A stretch of DNA of 64,000 nucleotides, taken from NCBI GenBank assembly GCA_033558025.1, contig JAUCEF010000006.1:4464001-4528000 (forward strand). Reading direction: 5' to 3'. Positions 36,403 to 46,154 of this stretch are shown here, one piece after another. The stretch is from Phytophthora sp. 'mugwort' (lineage: Eukaryota > Oomycota > Peronosporomycetes > Peronosporales > Peronosporaceae). The notes beneath the pieces were generated by a model that was not told the origin of the DNA, did no database searches, and worked only from the letters and a program-made list of their open reading frames with translations. How positions within the stretch are numbered: position 1 is the first letter of the stretch; every line of letters begins with the position of its first letter. Made by a program: the position numbers and the translations under genes.

Positions 36403-36975
36403 AGCAACAGGTGCCTGTATTATGCCGTGCTCGCCGTCTTCAATACACGTGTCGTAATGGTCTCAAATATCAAGGTGAGTATTATTCCGCTGTTGTTCCG
36501 TGTCAAGCTGGTCTAACGTCCCGAACGGACTGACACTACACGCCCGTTCGAATTCGCTGGACATTTTCGTCCTAACGATGTGCGAGCAACCTGTCGTCGT
36601 TAACAATAGCCCAGTAGGCCGTTACTACTCAGTAGCGGTCGTAGGCTCTGGCCATTTTCCAGCGAACGGGTAGACGGTTGTAGTTCACTGAAGCAGACGA
36701 AGCGAGAGCCGACCAGTTTGAATTTGCGTACGTGCTGGTAAGCGCTCTCTAGGTCTCCAGTCTCGCTCCGAACGCAATGACATTGTATTGCCTCGACCAG
36801 AGATTAAGACGCCGCTGTTGATGCTACTACTATGGCGCCGGCCGACCATAGTTGAACAGCTTCAACATCTTCAACATGGATCCAGCTAGTAGCTGAAAGG
36901 AGATTAAGCTGAGATTGGACGCGAAAGCAATGTTGATTCGACAGTGTGACTATACTACGTCGGGCTGTATCCGGC
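36403..36975. other. Convergent intergenic region, nothing recognised
   Basis: This lies between the stop codons of bZIP2 and bZIP3. I see no gene or repeat; it should hold the 3' untranslated regions of both. Confidence 0.5.
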
Positions 36976-37842
36976 TTACCGGACAGTGATGGTGCCGCTG
37001 CCGAGTGCGATACGGCCGCCGTCTGTGAGCCGCACCACGTTCTGCAGCGAGTCGAGCACTCGTCGCAGCGTCTCCAGCAGCTGCAGACTCACGAGTAAAC
37101 TGCTCACGCAGCCTGTGCGATCCACGACGAACGTGTACGAGCCGGCGACGGCGGTGGTGCCGGTCACGAGCGGCTGTACGAGCTCTGGATTCACTTTACC
37201 CGTCTTGAGACTCGGGAACAACATGCCGATAGTCTGACGATGACAGCGCAGATAGAGCATCACCTCGACCTCCACCATGACACACTGATCGCCAACGTCT
37301 TGCGTCTTCCAGACCTGCGGCTCCAGCACGCACAGCGCAAAGTGCTGGTCATAGAGTCGCCACTGCTGTACGAACGCGTCGGCGCCGCGCAGATCGACGC
37401 CCACGACGTCCGTGGCCAAGACAGAGCGCAGGAAACGCTCCTGTAACCCCGCCAACGGCAGCGAGTAGCCGTTCTGGTACACGCGGAAGAACTGCATGAC
37501 GACGGATCGCGCGTGGTCCTGCAGTGATCCGTCCGGGTGCTGTAGCTGCTGGCGTCGCTGGGCCTCAGCATTGGCCGCCGCCGCTTTGCGGTGATGCAGG
37601 TCTCGGCACAGACGCGCAATCTTGGTCTGCAACGCTTGCACGTCGTGCTCGAGAGAGTGAATCTTCTGTTCGCGCTTGGCGCGGTGTTTGCGCTGGTACA
37701 GTCGGTCCTGTAGACGCTTCTTCATGGCCCGCATGAGCCGTTTCTCGGCCATGTTGGTAGTAGTCACGACCTGTGCATTGGCCCTGCCGAGCGCAGATTG
37801 CAGCTCCTGGAAATAGCAGTCAACCGCTGCTACGACTGCCAT
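36976..37842 (-). CDS. bZIP transcription factor, Asp-type basic region (bZIP3)
   Basis: A 288-residue intronless bZIP protein. The basic region at residues 41-60 reads KKRLQDRLYQRKHRAKREQK, with Asp46 at the position of the invariant Asn and Arg54 at the invariant Arg. The zipper has Leu at 64, 71 and 78 and hydrophobic residues at 61, 68, 75 and 82. The C-terminal part (QFFRVYQNGYSLPL, then ERFLRSVLATDVVGVDLRG) is related in pattern to bZIP1/2 but much diverged and lacks their end motif. It is almost identical to bZIP4 at 48644-49510, which lies in inverted orientation. The differences are Gly19/Ala, Ala86/Val and three or four residues near the C-terminus. Confidence 0.9.
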   Translation of the reverse strand: MAVVAAVDCYFQELQSALGRANAQVVTTTNMAEKRLMRAMKKRLQDRLYQRKHRAKREQKIHSLEHDVQALQTKIARLCRDLHHRKAAAANAEAQRRQQLQHPDGSLQDHARSVVMQFFRVYQNGYSLPLAGLQERFLRSVLATDVVGVDLRGADAFVQQWRLYDQHFALCVLEPQVWKTQDVGDQCVMVEVEVMLYLRCHRQTIGMLFPSLKTGKVNPELVQPLVTGTTAVAGSYTFVVDRTGCVSSLLVSLQLLETLRRVLDSLQNVVRLTDGGRIALGSGTITVR

Positions 37843-40162
37843 AGTAGATGATGATTAGAGACGGCGTGTGTCGAGGAATTTTGAGAATGAACACACTATC
37901 TGAGTCTGGCCGGCAAACGTTCGTGCTGGCCTCATACCGTAGAGTAAACGGAACGAAGGCGACGTCTTTGTAAACGCGACTTGACTGTGATGACTGGTCC
38001 GATCGTCGCAGCGTCTCCGTGTGGTGTGGAACCAGGTCTCATATACGTTGGAGAGCGTCGATAGTCCAGCGTCTTGACCAAACAGCTAGAGACCTTGCTC
38101 AAAGGCACTTGACGTCGTACGCCACATTGGACTCGCCTCAGTCCCGGTCGATACCGAGGGTGAAGACACTTTTAACTTAAAAGTCAACCGAGTGGACCAG
38201 CGCAGTAGTGTGGAACTTGTTGGTGCTTAGTCTTAACGGGTGGGTGTGGTACTATTTTGTCATGACGACCGAGACCACAGTTAATAAAAGAAAAGTCAAC
38301 CTTTGATCAGGCGGTGGTGAGGCAGGGCAGACAAACTGGCGTGTGCACAGTAAAAATAACCGTCATCTCTAGCTCCTTCTGGCCCGGACGACTAAACTGC
38401 GGCTGGATAAAACGTTTCTCTGCTACCCGGGGAGTGTAACAGGCTGCGACAGACAGTCAAGGACGTTAAGATGCTTACTCGTATCACTTCAACGTGAGCA
38501 GCCCATAAGATGAGACGTCAGTAGTTGAAGTTGATCAACCATAGTCGACTGTAACTAAAGCTAAGGGCGAGCTCGATCTGCAGCAACGTAAGGCCATTTC
38601 CTGCGCTACGTAATGAACATACGCATCGTTTTTGTCTCGATGGGGTACGCGGTGCTTGCGTCTTCGCGGTGTCGAGTGGATGACATTTGTTTGCCGTCTA
38701 AAAGAGAATAGGGAGATATCCCGCTTTCCGCAGAACAGAGAATGATACGTACCTCCTTGACGACGAAGGATGCTTGCTTGGGGTCGTGAACTTATCGCGC
38801 TCGAGCTTCAGGTGGTTAAGAACTCTGTACTCACCACGATCGACTTCTCATTTCGCTGCTTGCCCAGTTTCGACTGATGGTGTCGATTTGTAGCCAGGAA
38901 CTCCTGGTCAGGAATAAAGGTTATCTTTCTGTGTGGCATCGGCTTCGAAGCGTATTCTTAAGTATTGTGTTGTAAAGCATGAACGCGACACATTGTCGAC
39001 GTGGCATGAGAGGATAGAGAACCACGTTTCTAAGCTGGATGTCTAAGCTGGATGGAACGTGACATTGCGTGGTAAAAATGCGCAGAGATGTACGTACTGT
39101 ACTGCTCAAGATTAAACAAGCGATTAATCGCCAGTCGTGGTTAAGCGATGCTCTTGCTATAGCAGTTATCTTTTACGGTACAAAAAAATCTGAATCACTC
39201 TTTTCTCTCTGACAAGAAAGCGAATAGCTAGAGAGTCATACAAAGATGAGTGCGGTTGCTGCGATTTGGTGCGGTTAAACACGCCATGAGGCTCTGGACA
39301 TTTGGAACAAATTTGCTCGGGATCGAGGGCTCCGTTCGTAAGAGCGTTATGACGGAGTTGTTGCCAATCGCGAGATGATTAGTCGTCATTAGCACTTTTT
39401 ATTTAAATAATAGTGCCGCTAAGGCCACCTACGCGCTGCGTGTTCGTGTTAGACTCAAGAATTTTAAAGTTGACTGCATCACTGATGATGCTTACGATGG
39501 AGTGCAGGCAGGGTCATGAAGCTCAAGCCGTGCGGAAATGTTGTTCTATTAGAACGAACAGCTTCATAGCTACTGCAACTAATGTTGCTATCAAGCCTGT
39601 AAACGTACGTGCTCGTTAAAGCAATCCATACCAGAAGCTACAGTACGTGGGGTGTGGTTCGGTCGTAGGCCTTGGAGTGTGAAGCCTAATATGCAAACTC
39701 AATATTATCGCAATGAAAACACGCCGCCTTAACTGAGTTAATGGTGTGGGGTCTTTGTGTATTTCTGGCGAAAAAAAAAGATAAATGGCCACACAACTAT
39801 GAAAGATGACTTTTAAGTCACATAAAAATGTGTATGATGATGCGGTGAAGAGACTAACATGTGCTCAGTTGTGTCCAGGCAGTGGGTGCCACGCTGCGGT
39901 TGTTCAAGACTGTGCGATCGCGGGGTCTACAGCTAAGGAATGTCGATATTTGGAGCCGGAACAGATAAAAAAAATAGATATCCAAAAGGCAAAAACCGAT
40001 ACCGTCATTTTCCATAGATATGATTGGCTGATCAAGTTGAAGTTGTCCGTTACGCATCCCGTTATGTAAATATACCTAAAACCGCCCGCGGTAGGAAGCT
40101 CTAAACTTGCTTTAGCTCCCTCTTGAAGCGCTGTAGAGGCCCTTGCCAGTAAGTGATCCACG
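37843..40162. other. Divergent intergenic region between bZIP3 and DRC2
   Basis: About 2.3 kb with no credible open frame. It must hold the promoters of bZIP3 (minus) and DRC2 (plus). The only element I would single out is an initiator-like site near 40005. No exact TGASTCA site was noticed, unlike the bZIP1/bZIP2 interval. Confidence 0.45.
40005..40016 (+). promoter_or_regulatory. Candidate oomycete initiator (Inr) element
   Basis: TCATTTTCCATA fits the oomycete Inr consensus (YCAYTYYNCAWTT) except at its last positions. It is 147 bp before the DRC2 start codon. Position is a little far for this class, so it is only a candidate. Confidence 0.3.
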
Positions 40163-41839
40163 ATGCCTCGTAGGAAAAGCCTTCGCAACAATCCTCGTGG
40201 TCTTGAGCACGATCTCTCGTTAATTTTCCACTTGAGCTTGAAGCTGCGCGGCGGAGCACAACTCGGCAAAGCAGTCAAAGGACGAAGCAAAGATGGCAAA
40301 GGCAAGAAGGACGGGTCGGGACGTGAGACCTCCGAGGAGGAACGAAGACTGCAAGAGTCGATTCGACGCATGGAGATGAACGACTACATGAAACGTCTCA
40401 CTGTGTCCAAGAAGGCTCTGCTGCACGAGTTTATGGCCAAAGAAGAGCGGATCTCGCGTATGAACAAGCTTAAAATCCAAAACCATTGGCGTAAAATCAT
40501 GAGACTTGTCAAGGTGGAAGCTCTACGTAAAGAAGTCGAGGTACGGTCCCAGAATCACGAGCGAGATGTCGACCGCAAAGACGCTCTCATCCAGATGCTT
40601 GATCGTGACTTAGAAGAAGCCGAAGAACAGTTCCAAATGGCATTAAGAGCGCATCTTTTCAACGTTGATGAGCTCATTGATCTCCAGGACGAGCGTTTGT
40701 TAGGACTTGAGAAGGAATTTGAAACAGATTTACGTGAACTTGAGCACGAGTTCCAGACGGAGAAACACAAGCTGCTGGCTCAACACATGATGGAACGAAG
40801 CGAACTCGAACGCATCATGCAAGCTGTCGACCAGCAGGAGAAAGAGCGCGAAGCCGACGCCAAACAAGAGCACGAACAGCTTCGAGAAGAGATCCGGAAC
40901 AAGAACCTCGAAGATATTAACGTGTTACGTATCACACTGGACAGCAGCATTGAAGAGTTAGAGCAGCACTTTGAGACAGCACATCTCAATTATCTCCAGA
41001 ATACCGACCAACGTACACAAGATTTTAAGTATTTAACTGCTAAAGACCAAGATTTATCACGAGATATCGAGCTTAAGATCCGTAAGATCGAACGGCTGCA
41101 GCAAAGTCTCGCGCTCTGGAGGACGAAGATCGCTCAAAATGTACGCGAATGCTCGGAACGTAACAAGGCGCTGGACGAAGAGAAAGCAGCCATCTCGCAT
41201 CATTTCCAGACGCTTAAAGCCAAGATGAACCGGATGCGAGACGGTCAACGACGGCGTCTTGCTGAGCTCTCACAAGGTGCGCGAGAAGCCACCAAGAAGC
41301 TGGACGCGCATTTACAGCTCAGTGAACGGATCTTACAGCTTGGAGAACTTGTCCGCAAGCTCGAGACCGAACGCGAACGGGTGTTACCTTTCTACCACTC
41401 GACGCTGGCTGATGAACGCGAAGCTAACGAGCTCACAGAAAGTGTGCGACTAGCTATGCGCACGGAGCTTAATCGTGAGGAAGAAGCGCTTCAAATGCTC
41501 GATTTCCAGCCACAAGGTCTGCATAATGGCGTCCTTGTGAGTGAATGGGAATACTTGGATCTCTTCTGGAAACGTCACAACAAAGTCCTTCTGGATGAAT
41601 TGGCTTTAATTCGTGAAAAAGAGCGCGTAGCGAGCGAAAACCGTGAATTACAGACGATTCTACAGCAATATCTGGCGGGGATCTCTGTGAACTCGACGGT
41701 ACTGGACAGTGCCAACCCGTTACTGGTCATAAATGGACGTCTACGACTGCACCAGCTCTCGATAACTGAAGATAAACCTCGACGTCAACCTGTCATTGAT
41801 GCCAATCACATGGTCGGTACGAACCGCATAGCAAAGTAA
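40163..41839 (+). CDS. DRC2: Dynein regulatory complex subunit 2 (CCDC65-like)
   Basis: A 558-residue coiled-coil protein of the nexin-dynein regulatory complex, which links outer doublets in the axoneme and controls ciliary beating. With DRC1 it forms the complex base. The family signature is clear: NKLKIQNHWRKIMRLVK near residue 110, then DLEEAEEQFQMALRAHLFNV and LQDERLLGLEKEFETDLREL (residues about 150-190), IRNKNLEDINVLR near 250, and ETERERVLPFYHS near 410. Nearly all of it is predicted helix. The lysine-rich start is typical, but the first 60 residues are unlike other DRC2 proteins, so a later start is possible. It is intronless. Expression in the zoosporangium or zoospore is expected. 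Its stop codon is 41 bp from that of the next, convergent gene. Confidence 0.88.
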   Translation: MPRRKSLRNNPRGLEHDLSLIFHLSLKLRGGAQLGKAVKGRSKDGKGKKDGSGRETSEEERRLQESIRRMEMNDYMKRLTVSKKALLHEFMAKEERISRMNKLKIQNHWRKIMRLVKVEALRKEVEVRSQNHERDVDRKDALIQMLDRDLEEAEEQFQMALRAHLFNVDELIDLQDERLLGLEKEFETDLRELEHEFQTEKHKLLAQHMMERSELERIMQAVDQQEKEREADAKQEHEQLREEIRNKNLEDINVLRITLDSSIEELEQHFETAHLNYLQNTDQRTQDFKYLTAKDQDLSRDIELKIRKIERLQQSLALWRTKIAQNVRECSERNKALDEEKAAISHHFQTLKAKMNRMRDGQRRRLAELSQGAREATKKLDAHLQLSERILQLGELVRKLETERERVLPFYHSTLADEREANELTESVRLAMRTELNREEEALQMLDFQPQGLHNGVLVSEWEYLDLFWKRHNKVLLDELALIREKERVASENRELQTILQQYLAGISVNSTVLDSANPLLVINGRLRLHQLSITEDKPRRQPVIDANHMVGTNRIAK

Positions 41840-41880
41840 AGAAAAAAAAGATTTATAAAACAATATATTAATATTTTTTC

Positions 41881-43815
41881 TTAGATTTTATGTTGACGAT
41901 GTTGTTCTAGCAGTTCATGAGCTTCACGAAGGAGTTTCTTGGCATGCGGCACCCGTTTCCGTAGACTACCGTGACCATCCACAAACGTCGCCCCATTTGC
42001 CGTTCGAGACGAGATTTCAGCGACCAAAGCGTGTAATCCGAAGTACAGCACGTCCATCTCTCCAGGACCTTCACAGATGAGTATCAATTCCCGCCTAACG
42101 CCACCGTCTCGATACGTAGCAACCACTGCATGCTCCATATTTCCAGCTACTGCCTCCTTTTCCAAGCCATTAGACCGACTCAAACGTCGAACAAGTCGAA
42201 CCAGACTCAAATTTTTCATAACTAACGGCGTCTCAGTTGTCAGCTTCTCAACGTCTACAAAAGCCATGGCATTCATGCTTTTAGTTGACGATTTCCACTG
42301 CAATTCCGACGCTATCGGATCCAATTTAAAGAGTCTCCACGCTGGTATTTTATTCCTTGATCGTAATTTACGTAGCGGTACTCCAGCTAACATCGTAGCG
42401 AGGAAATGAGCGAGACGTAGCGCCGGGTTTTCTACTAGAGATAATTCATCAAGAGCCAACCGGTCGTCACTCTGTTGTAGTCCTTGTGTAGTAGCGGTAT
42501 CGGGCACTGCAGACTCTGATAGCAACAACTCATGCTCCATACGTAGTAGAAACACACGGAAAACGCGCTGAATCTTCATCGCAGCCACGTGACGTGTTTG
42601 AAACTCACGTACTATGACATATTGACGCACAATATCAAGTCGAGCTTCCAGTGCGCGTTGTTTCGCCTTACTCGCGACGTATTGACACGTTGTTGGCTTA
42701 TGAAGCTGTTGTTGAAGCCACATTCGTCGTCTTTTCCGTCTTGCTAGAAAGCCACGTACAAGACGTTGAATTAGAACAGCCAATGTGACTGAATCACACG
42801 CTGGAAGACCATAAATCGATGGAGTTTGTCGACGGATAGCAGGTCCTCCACCGTAAATAACGTGCCAATATCGCCACGTGTTGCTATTCACACAACGATA
42901 ATGTTTCGCTATCAAAAGACCTTCTTTCGGGCGTCGATACGCTTCAGACGTTGAAACTTCCAGTAGATTCTGGTTCGTGATCGCTCCAGGCGGGAGCTCA
43001 TGCGTCACAATAAAGCGTTTCCATGACGAAATCCAACTGCTTTGTACGATGAAATAGAGATTATCTCGTCCGCTTCGACTAAAGCCTTGAACTGCCAGAG
43101 CTTCTTCTTCTGCACGTACTCGAGTCACATCAATCTCAAGAAATGCCATAACTTCCATTGAAAAAACTCCACGTGCAGCTAACAATGTCGTCACGCGTTG
43201 TAAGTAGCTGGTGAGTCGACGAGCACGTTCTGCAGGTGGCATACACAATGCACAGACCCAATTACGCTCTGGTAATTGAGGCAAAACAGGTAATTTCGCT
43301 TCAAGTAAAGCGTGTAACGCTAGAAATTCACTGTATCTGCGACGAACGACGTGGCGTCGAAGACAATAATGAACTTGTACCACGAAATTCGTGTACGGAA
43401 GGTGATAAACTCGCTGAGCACGCTCCATGGAGGTGATACTCACGTCTAGTATGGCACTAGCCCGTTCTTTTGCCTCCTGGTCGTTAATTTTTGGATCAAG
43501 TGGCCGTAATTTCGCGAGTAAATCCTCAGCTCGATATTCTACATCATTGAGCAATGGCAGCGAAGAGAGGAACCGATAGGCGACTGCTTGACGTTGGAAA
43601 CATTCGTCTTCGTCTGGAATTGTAGTAAACTTGATCGCTGCGGGGTCATTGAGGACAGAATTACTGGAGTAATGACTTAAAACTTGGTTTAAACACACTG
43701 CACGGAAACGAGAGACGATCTGGTCTTCTGACGCCCCCACTGGAAGCTGCAACTCCTCAAACGCACGCGTTGTCACTTCCTTTACCTTATTAAGAGGCAA
43801 AACAGTCATAAGCAT
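41881..43815 (-). CDS. PX-DUSP-IQ domain protein
   Basis: A 644-residue intronless protein combining three recognisable parts. A PX domain, which binds phosphoinositides on endosomes, spans about residues 122-228 (TNFVVQVHYCLRRHVVRRRYSEF with the conserved RRYSEF; PPAERARRLTSYL). A DUSP-like domain, otherwise found in ubiquitin-specific proteases, spans about 253-335 (SSWISSWKRFI, PPGAITNQNLL, IYGGGPAIRR). Two IQ motifs, calmodulin-binding, lie at about 344-366 (LAVLIQRLVRGFLARRKRRR) and 410-430 (AAMKIQRVFRVFLLR). No protease catalytic domain is present. The C-terminal 200 residues are unassigned. A role in calcium-responsive endosomal traffic is inference. It is convergent with DRC2 and upstream of COG6 by 99 bp. 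Confidence 0.75.
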   Translation of the reverse strand: MLMTVLPLNKVKEVTTRAFEELQLPVGASEDQIVSRFRAVCLNQVLSHYSSNSVLNDPAAIKFTTIPDEDECFQRQAVAYRFLSSLPLLNDVEYRAEDLLAKLRPLDPKINDQEAKERASAILDVSITSMERAQRVYHLPYTNFVVQVHYCLRRHVVRRRYSEFLALHALLEAKLPVLPQLPERNWVCALCMPPAERARRLTSYLQRVTTLLAARGVFSMEVMAFLEIDVTRVRAEEEALAVQGFSRSGRDNLYFIVQSSWISSWKRFIVTHELPPGAITNQNLLEVSTSEAYRRPKEGLLIAKHYRCVNSNTWRYWHVIYGGGPAIRRQTPSIYGLPACDSVTLAVLIQRLVRGFLARRKRRRMWLQQQLHKPTTCQYVASKAKQRALEARLDIVRQYVIVREFQTRHVAAMKIQRVFRVFLLRMEHELLLSESAVPDTATTQGLQQSDDRLALDELSLVENPALRLAHFLATMLAGVPLRKLRSRNKIPAWRLFKLDPIASELQWKSSTKSMNAMAFVDVEKLTTETPLVMKNLSLVRLVRRLSRSNGLEKEAVAGNMEHAVVATYRDGGVRRELILICEGPGEMDVLYFGLHALVAEISSRTANGATFVDGHGSLRKRVPHAKKLLREAHELLEQHRQHKI

Positions 43816-43914
43816 ATACTAAGAGATTTGAGGGATCAATCTACCAAAAAGATACCGCGACGAGTCGTCTCGATATGGCTACATTTGCTTCAACTTGGCT
43901 ACATTTGACCACCA

Positions 43915-46154
43915 TCAGTTCTCTTCATCCATTTCGAGCACGGTGCGGATTTCTTCAGGTGTATGTTGCAGCACAACACGGCGGCTGCGCTCAGCAGGTG
44001 ACCAGGACGACGACGACAGTGGCTCATTGCCAGGGATGTATCCATTCCGCGAGTCGAATACGAACTCGTAGATGAACGCGTACGTCCCAGCAAGTGTTGC
44101 GGATGTGAGAGCACGCGCCTCGTCCGCGAGTGCAGGCTGCGCGAGACTGTCGAGCTGTGGGAACATGAGCGTCATGAGAGCGGCGCAGAAGTCGCTCATG
44201 ACCCGTGTGATCGTCTCTCCGTCAAGCTCTGAAGTATCAGCAGGGCACGTGCTGGGCACAGCCGCGTGGCTTTGCTGGAAGTCCTGAATATGCTGCAAAA
44301 GTGTCGACACCCGACATCGATCCAACACGCGTGTGGCCTGCAGCTCGCTCAGATCTCGCAGCCAGCGCTCCAAGTCGCGATTTATTTCTGTATACCATTT
44401 TGTTACTTCAGGGAAGCGACCAAGTGGTACTTGTATACAGCTGAAGTTGTTGATCCGGAACACGAGCGCGTCCACCGGGTCCAGACTGTTCACGCTGCGC
44501 TGACACATGAGCTCGATAGCTGGTAGAATCCTGTCGAAAAGTGGCGCCAGGTCTGTTTCTTTCTCTTGCTCGGGCAGCAGCGAGGTTTGAAACACTTCAA
44601 GCAACGCTACCAAACGGTGGGAAACATCGAGCGTGACGTGTGTCGCTGAGAGACTGGCAGCATAGTCCTGTGCTGAAGCTGCCACGGCGTCCACAAGCTG
44701 CTGAAACTGAAGATGGAACGCATCGTTCGCGGCTTCGCGGCAATGATGAAGAGCATACGCGACCTTAGCGTGTGCTACAAGCTGGTCGAACTTGTGGTGG
44801 TAGAATGCAAGTAAATGCACCAATTTGTACGCGATGATGATGCCGTGAGGAGAGTTTAGAGTCTGTTCGACACGCACTTGTAACGGTCGCGCTACCCCGT
44901 CAAATGCACGTCCGACCATGGACGTGCAGCCTTCTTCCGTCATTTTCTCAGCAGATATAACACTACTTCCTGATGCAGAGTCGTTAGAAATCAGTTCTAA
45001 CGACTCATTCGCAGACGAAGACTCAGCAGCAACAGCGTTCAATTCGACGTCGCCATCGAACAGCACGCGGAAAAACTCGCTCTCTGTAGCAATAGCCTGA
45101 TGAACCCATGCCAGCATATCGCCACAGTAACGCACTGGATCGTGTGCATGCATTTCAATAGGCCGCGGGATGCCGTTCGGTCCCCCCACTGTCAAGGCCA
45201 TGATAAAACGCCGCACAATCAGCGACCGCCGCGATGCCGTCAGACACTCTTTACAATAGCTACACATAAACAATAACAAGTTATAGTTAAATACAAAACA
45301 CACATATTCTACATCTCCACGTACTTGTAGAACTCGACACGGTCATTCAATAATGCGATTGCTTGATGCAGCCTATTGCTCGGCTCCGCATCCACTTCTG
45401 CGCACTTCCTCGCTGTCCACTGGTACAGTCTCTCAAAGCCAGCCTCCTGGTACTTGCCCACGGCATCCAGCAGCTCCAATCCACAGTTAACGTCGCCCTT
45501 CGCCACCAGCTCCTTGCAGTCAGTTTTGACCTGCTGCACGCGCTCTAATGTGCTGAAGAATGCGTCCATATCTTCATCTGTCAAATGCTCCGCATACAGC
45601 GCGCGTACTTCGTCCTCTGTCAACTGGTAGCGGTTTAGAAAGGCCCTGGCTTCCTCCCATTGCTCCTGCACCTTGTTCCTAAATCATTTTTAAAAGATAC
45701 TAACTTCAACATGATGATTCCAGATTCTAAAAAAATTAAAACTGAAGCTCCCAAACCTCTTGACCGCTAATGCTGCCGCCTCCGTCTGCACCTGCTGCGT
45801 CTCGCGCTTCGTAGTCTCCAGAAACTTATGCACACGGCTGCACTTGTCATCGAGCGCGTCCACCTGAGTGGCTAGATTTGAAACTTGTGCTAAAGTGCGT
45901 TCTAACCCGTCCAAGGCTCTCTGAGCCAGCGCCAGCTGCTGCAGTTCCAGACTCGAGCGCAGATTGCGGCGTAGCGTGGCCAGTGTAGGCGTCTCCGAGC
46001 CCGCACACGTGTCCAGCTGCACAATTGACGGACCAGAGGAGGTCTTGTCTGCCACTAGCGTCCGCAGCAGCGCCTTGGTGGCCTCCAGCTCCGCGCGGGA
46101 GCCCAAGAGCTTGTGCACGCGGGCTTGCAGTGCCGCTGGGGCTCGTGTCGTCAT
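43915..46154 (-). CDS. COG6: Conserved oligomeric Golgi complex subunit 6 (three exons)
   Basis: COG6 belongs to lobe B of the COG tether, which captures vesicles for retrograde transport within the Golgi. Proposed exons on the minus strand are 46154-45757, 45678-45325 and 45259-43915; introns of 78 and 65 bp have GT-AG ends and the joined frame gives about 698 residues. Supporting motifs are FLNRYQLTEDEVRALY and GLELLDAVGKYQEAGFERLYQW in exon 2, and TASRRSLIVRRFIMALTVGG, PRPIEMHAHDPVRYCGDMLAW and AYKLVHLLAFYHHKF in exon 3. The donor at 45324 (GTACGT) joins FY-N-YCKECLTASRRS with no gap relative to COG6 proteins. Shown as separate frames, the three pieces would look like three genes. Confidence 0.88.

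Noticed and set aside
37741..37842. bZIP3/bZIP4 as a recent segmental duplication
   Set aside because: Flanking bases on both sides do not match beyond scattered identities, so a simple recent duplication of a larger segment does not fit.
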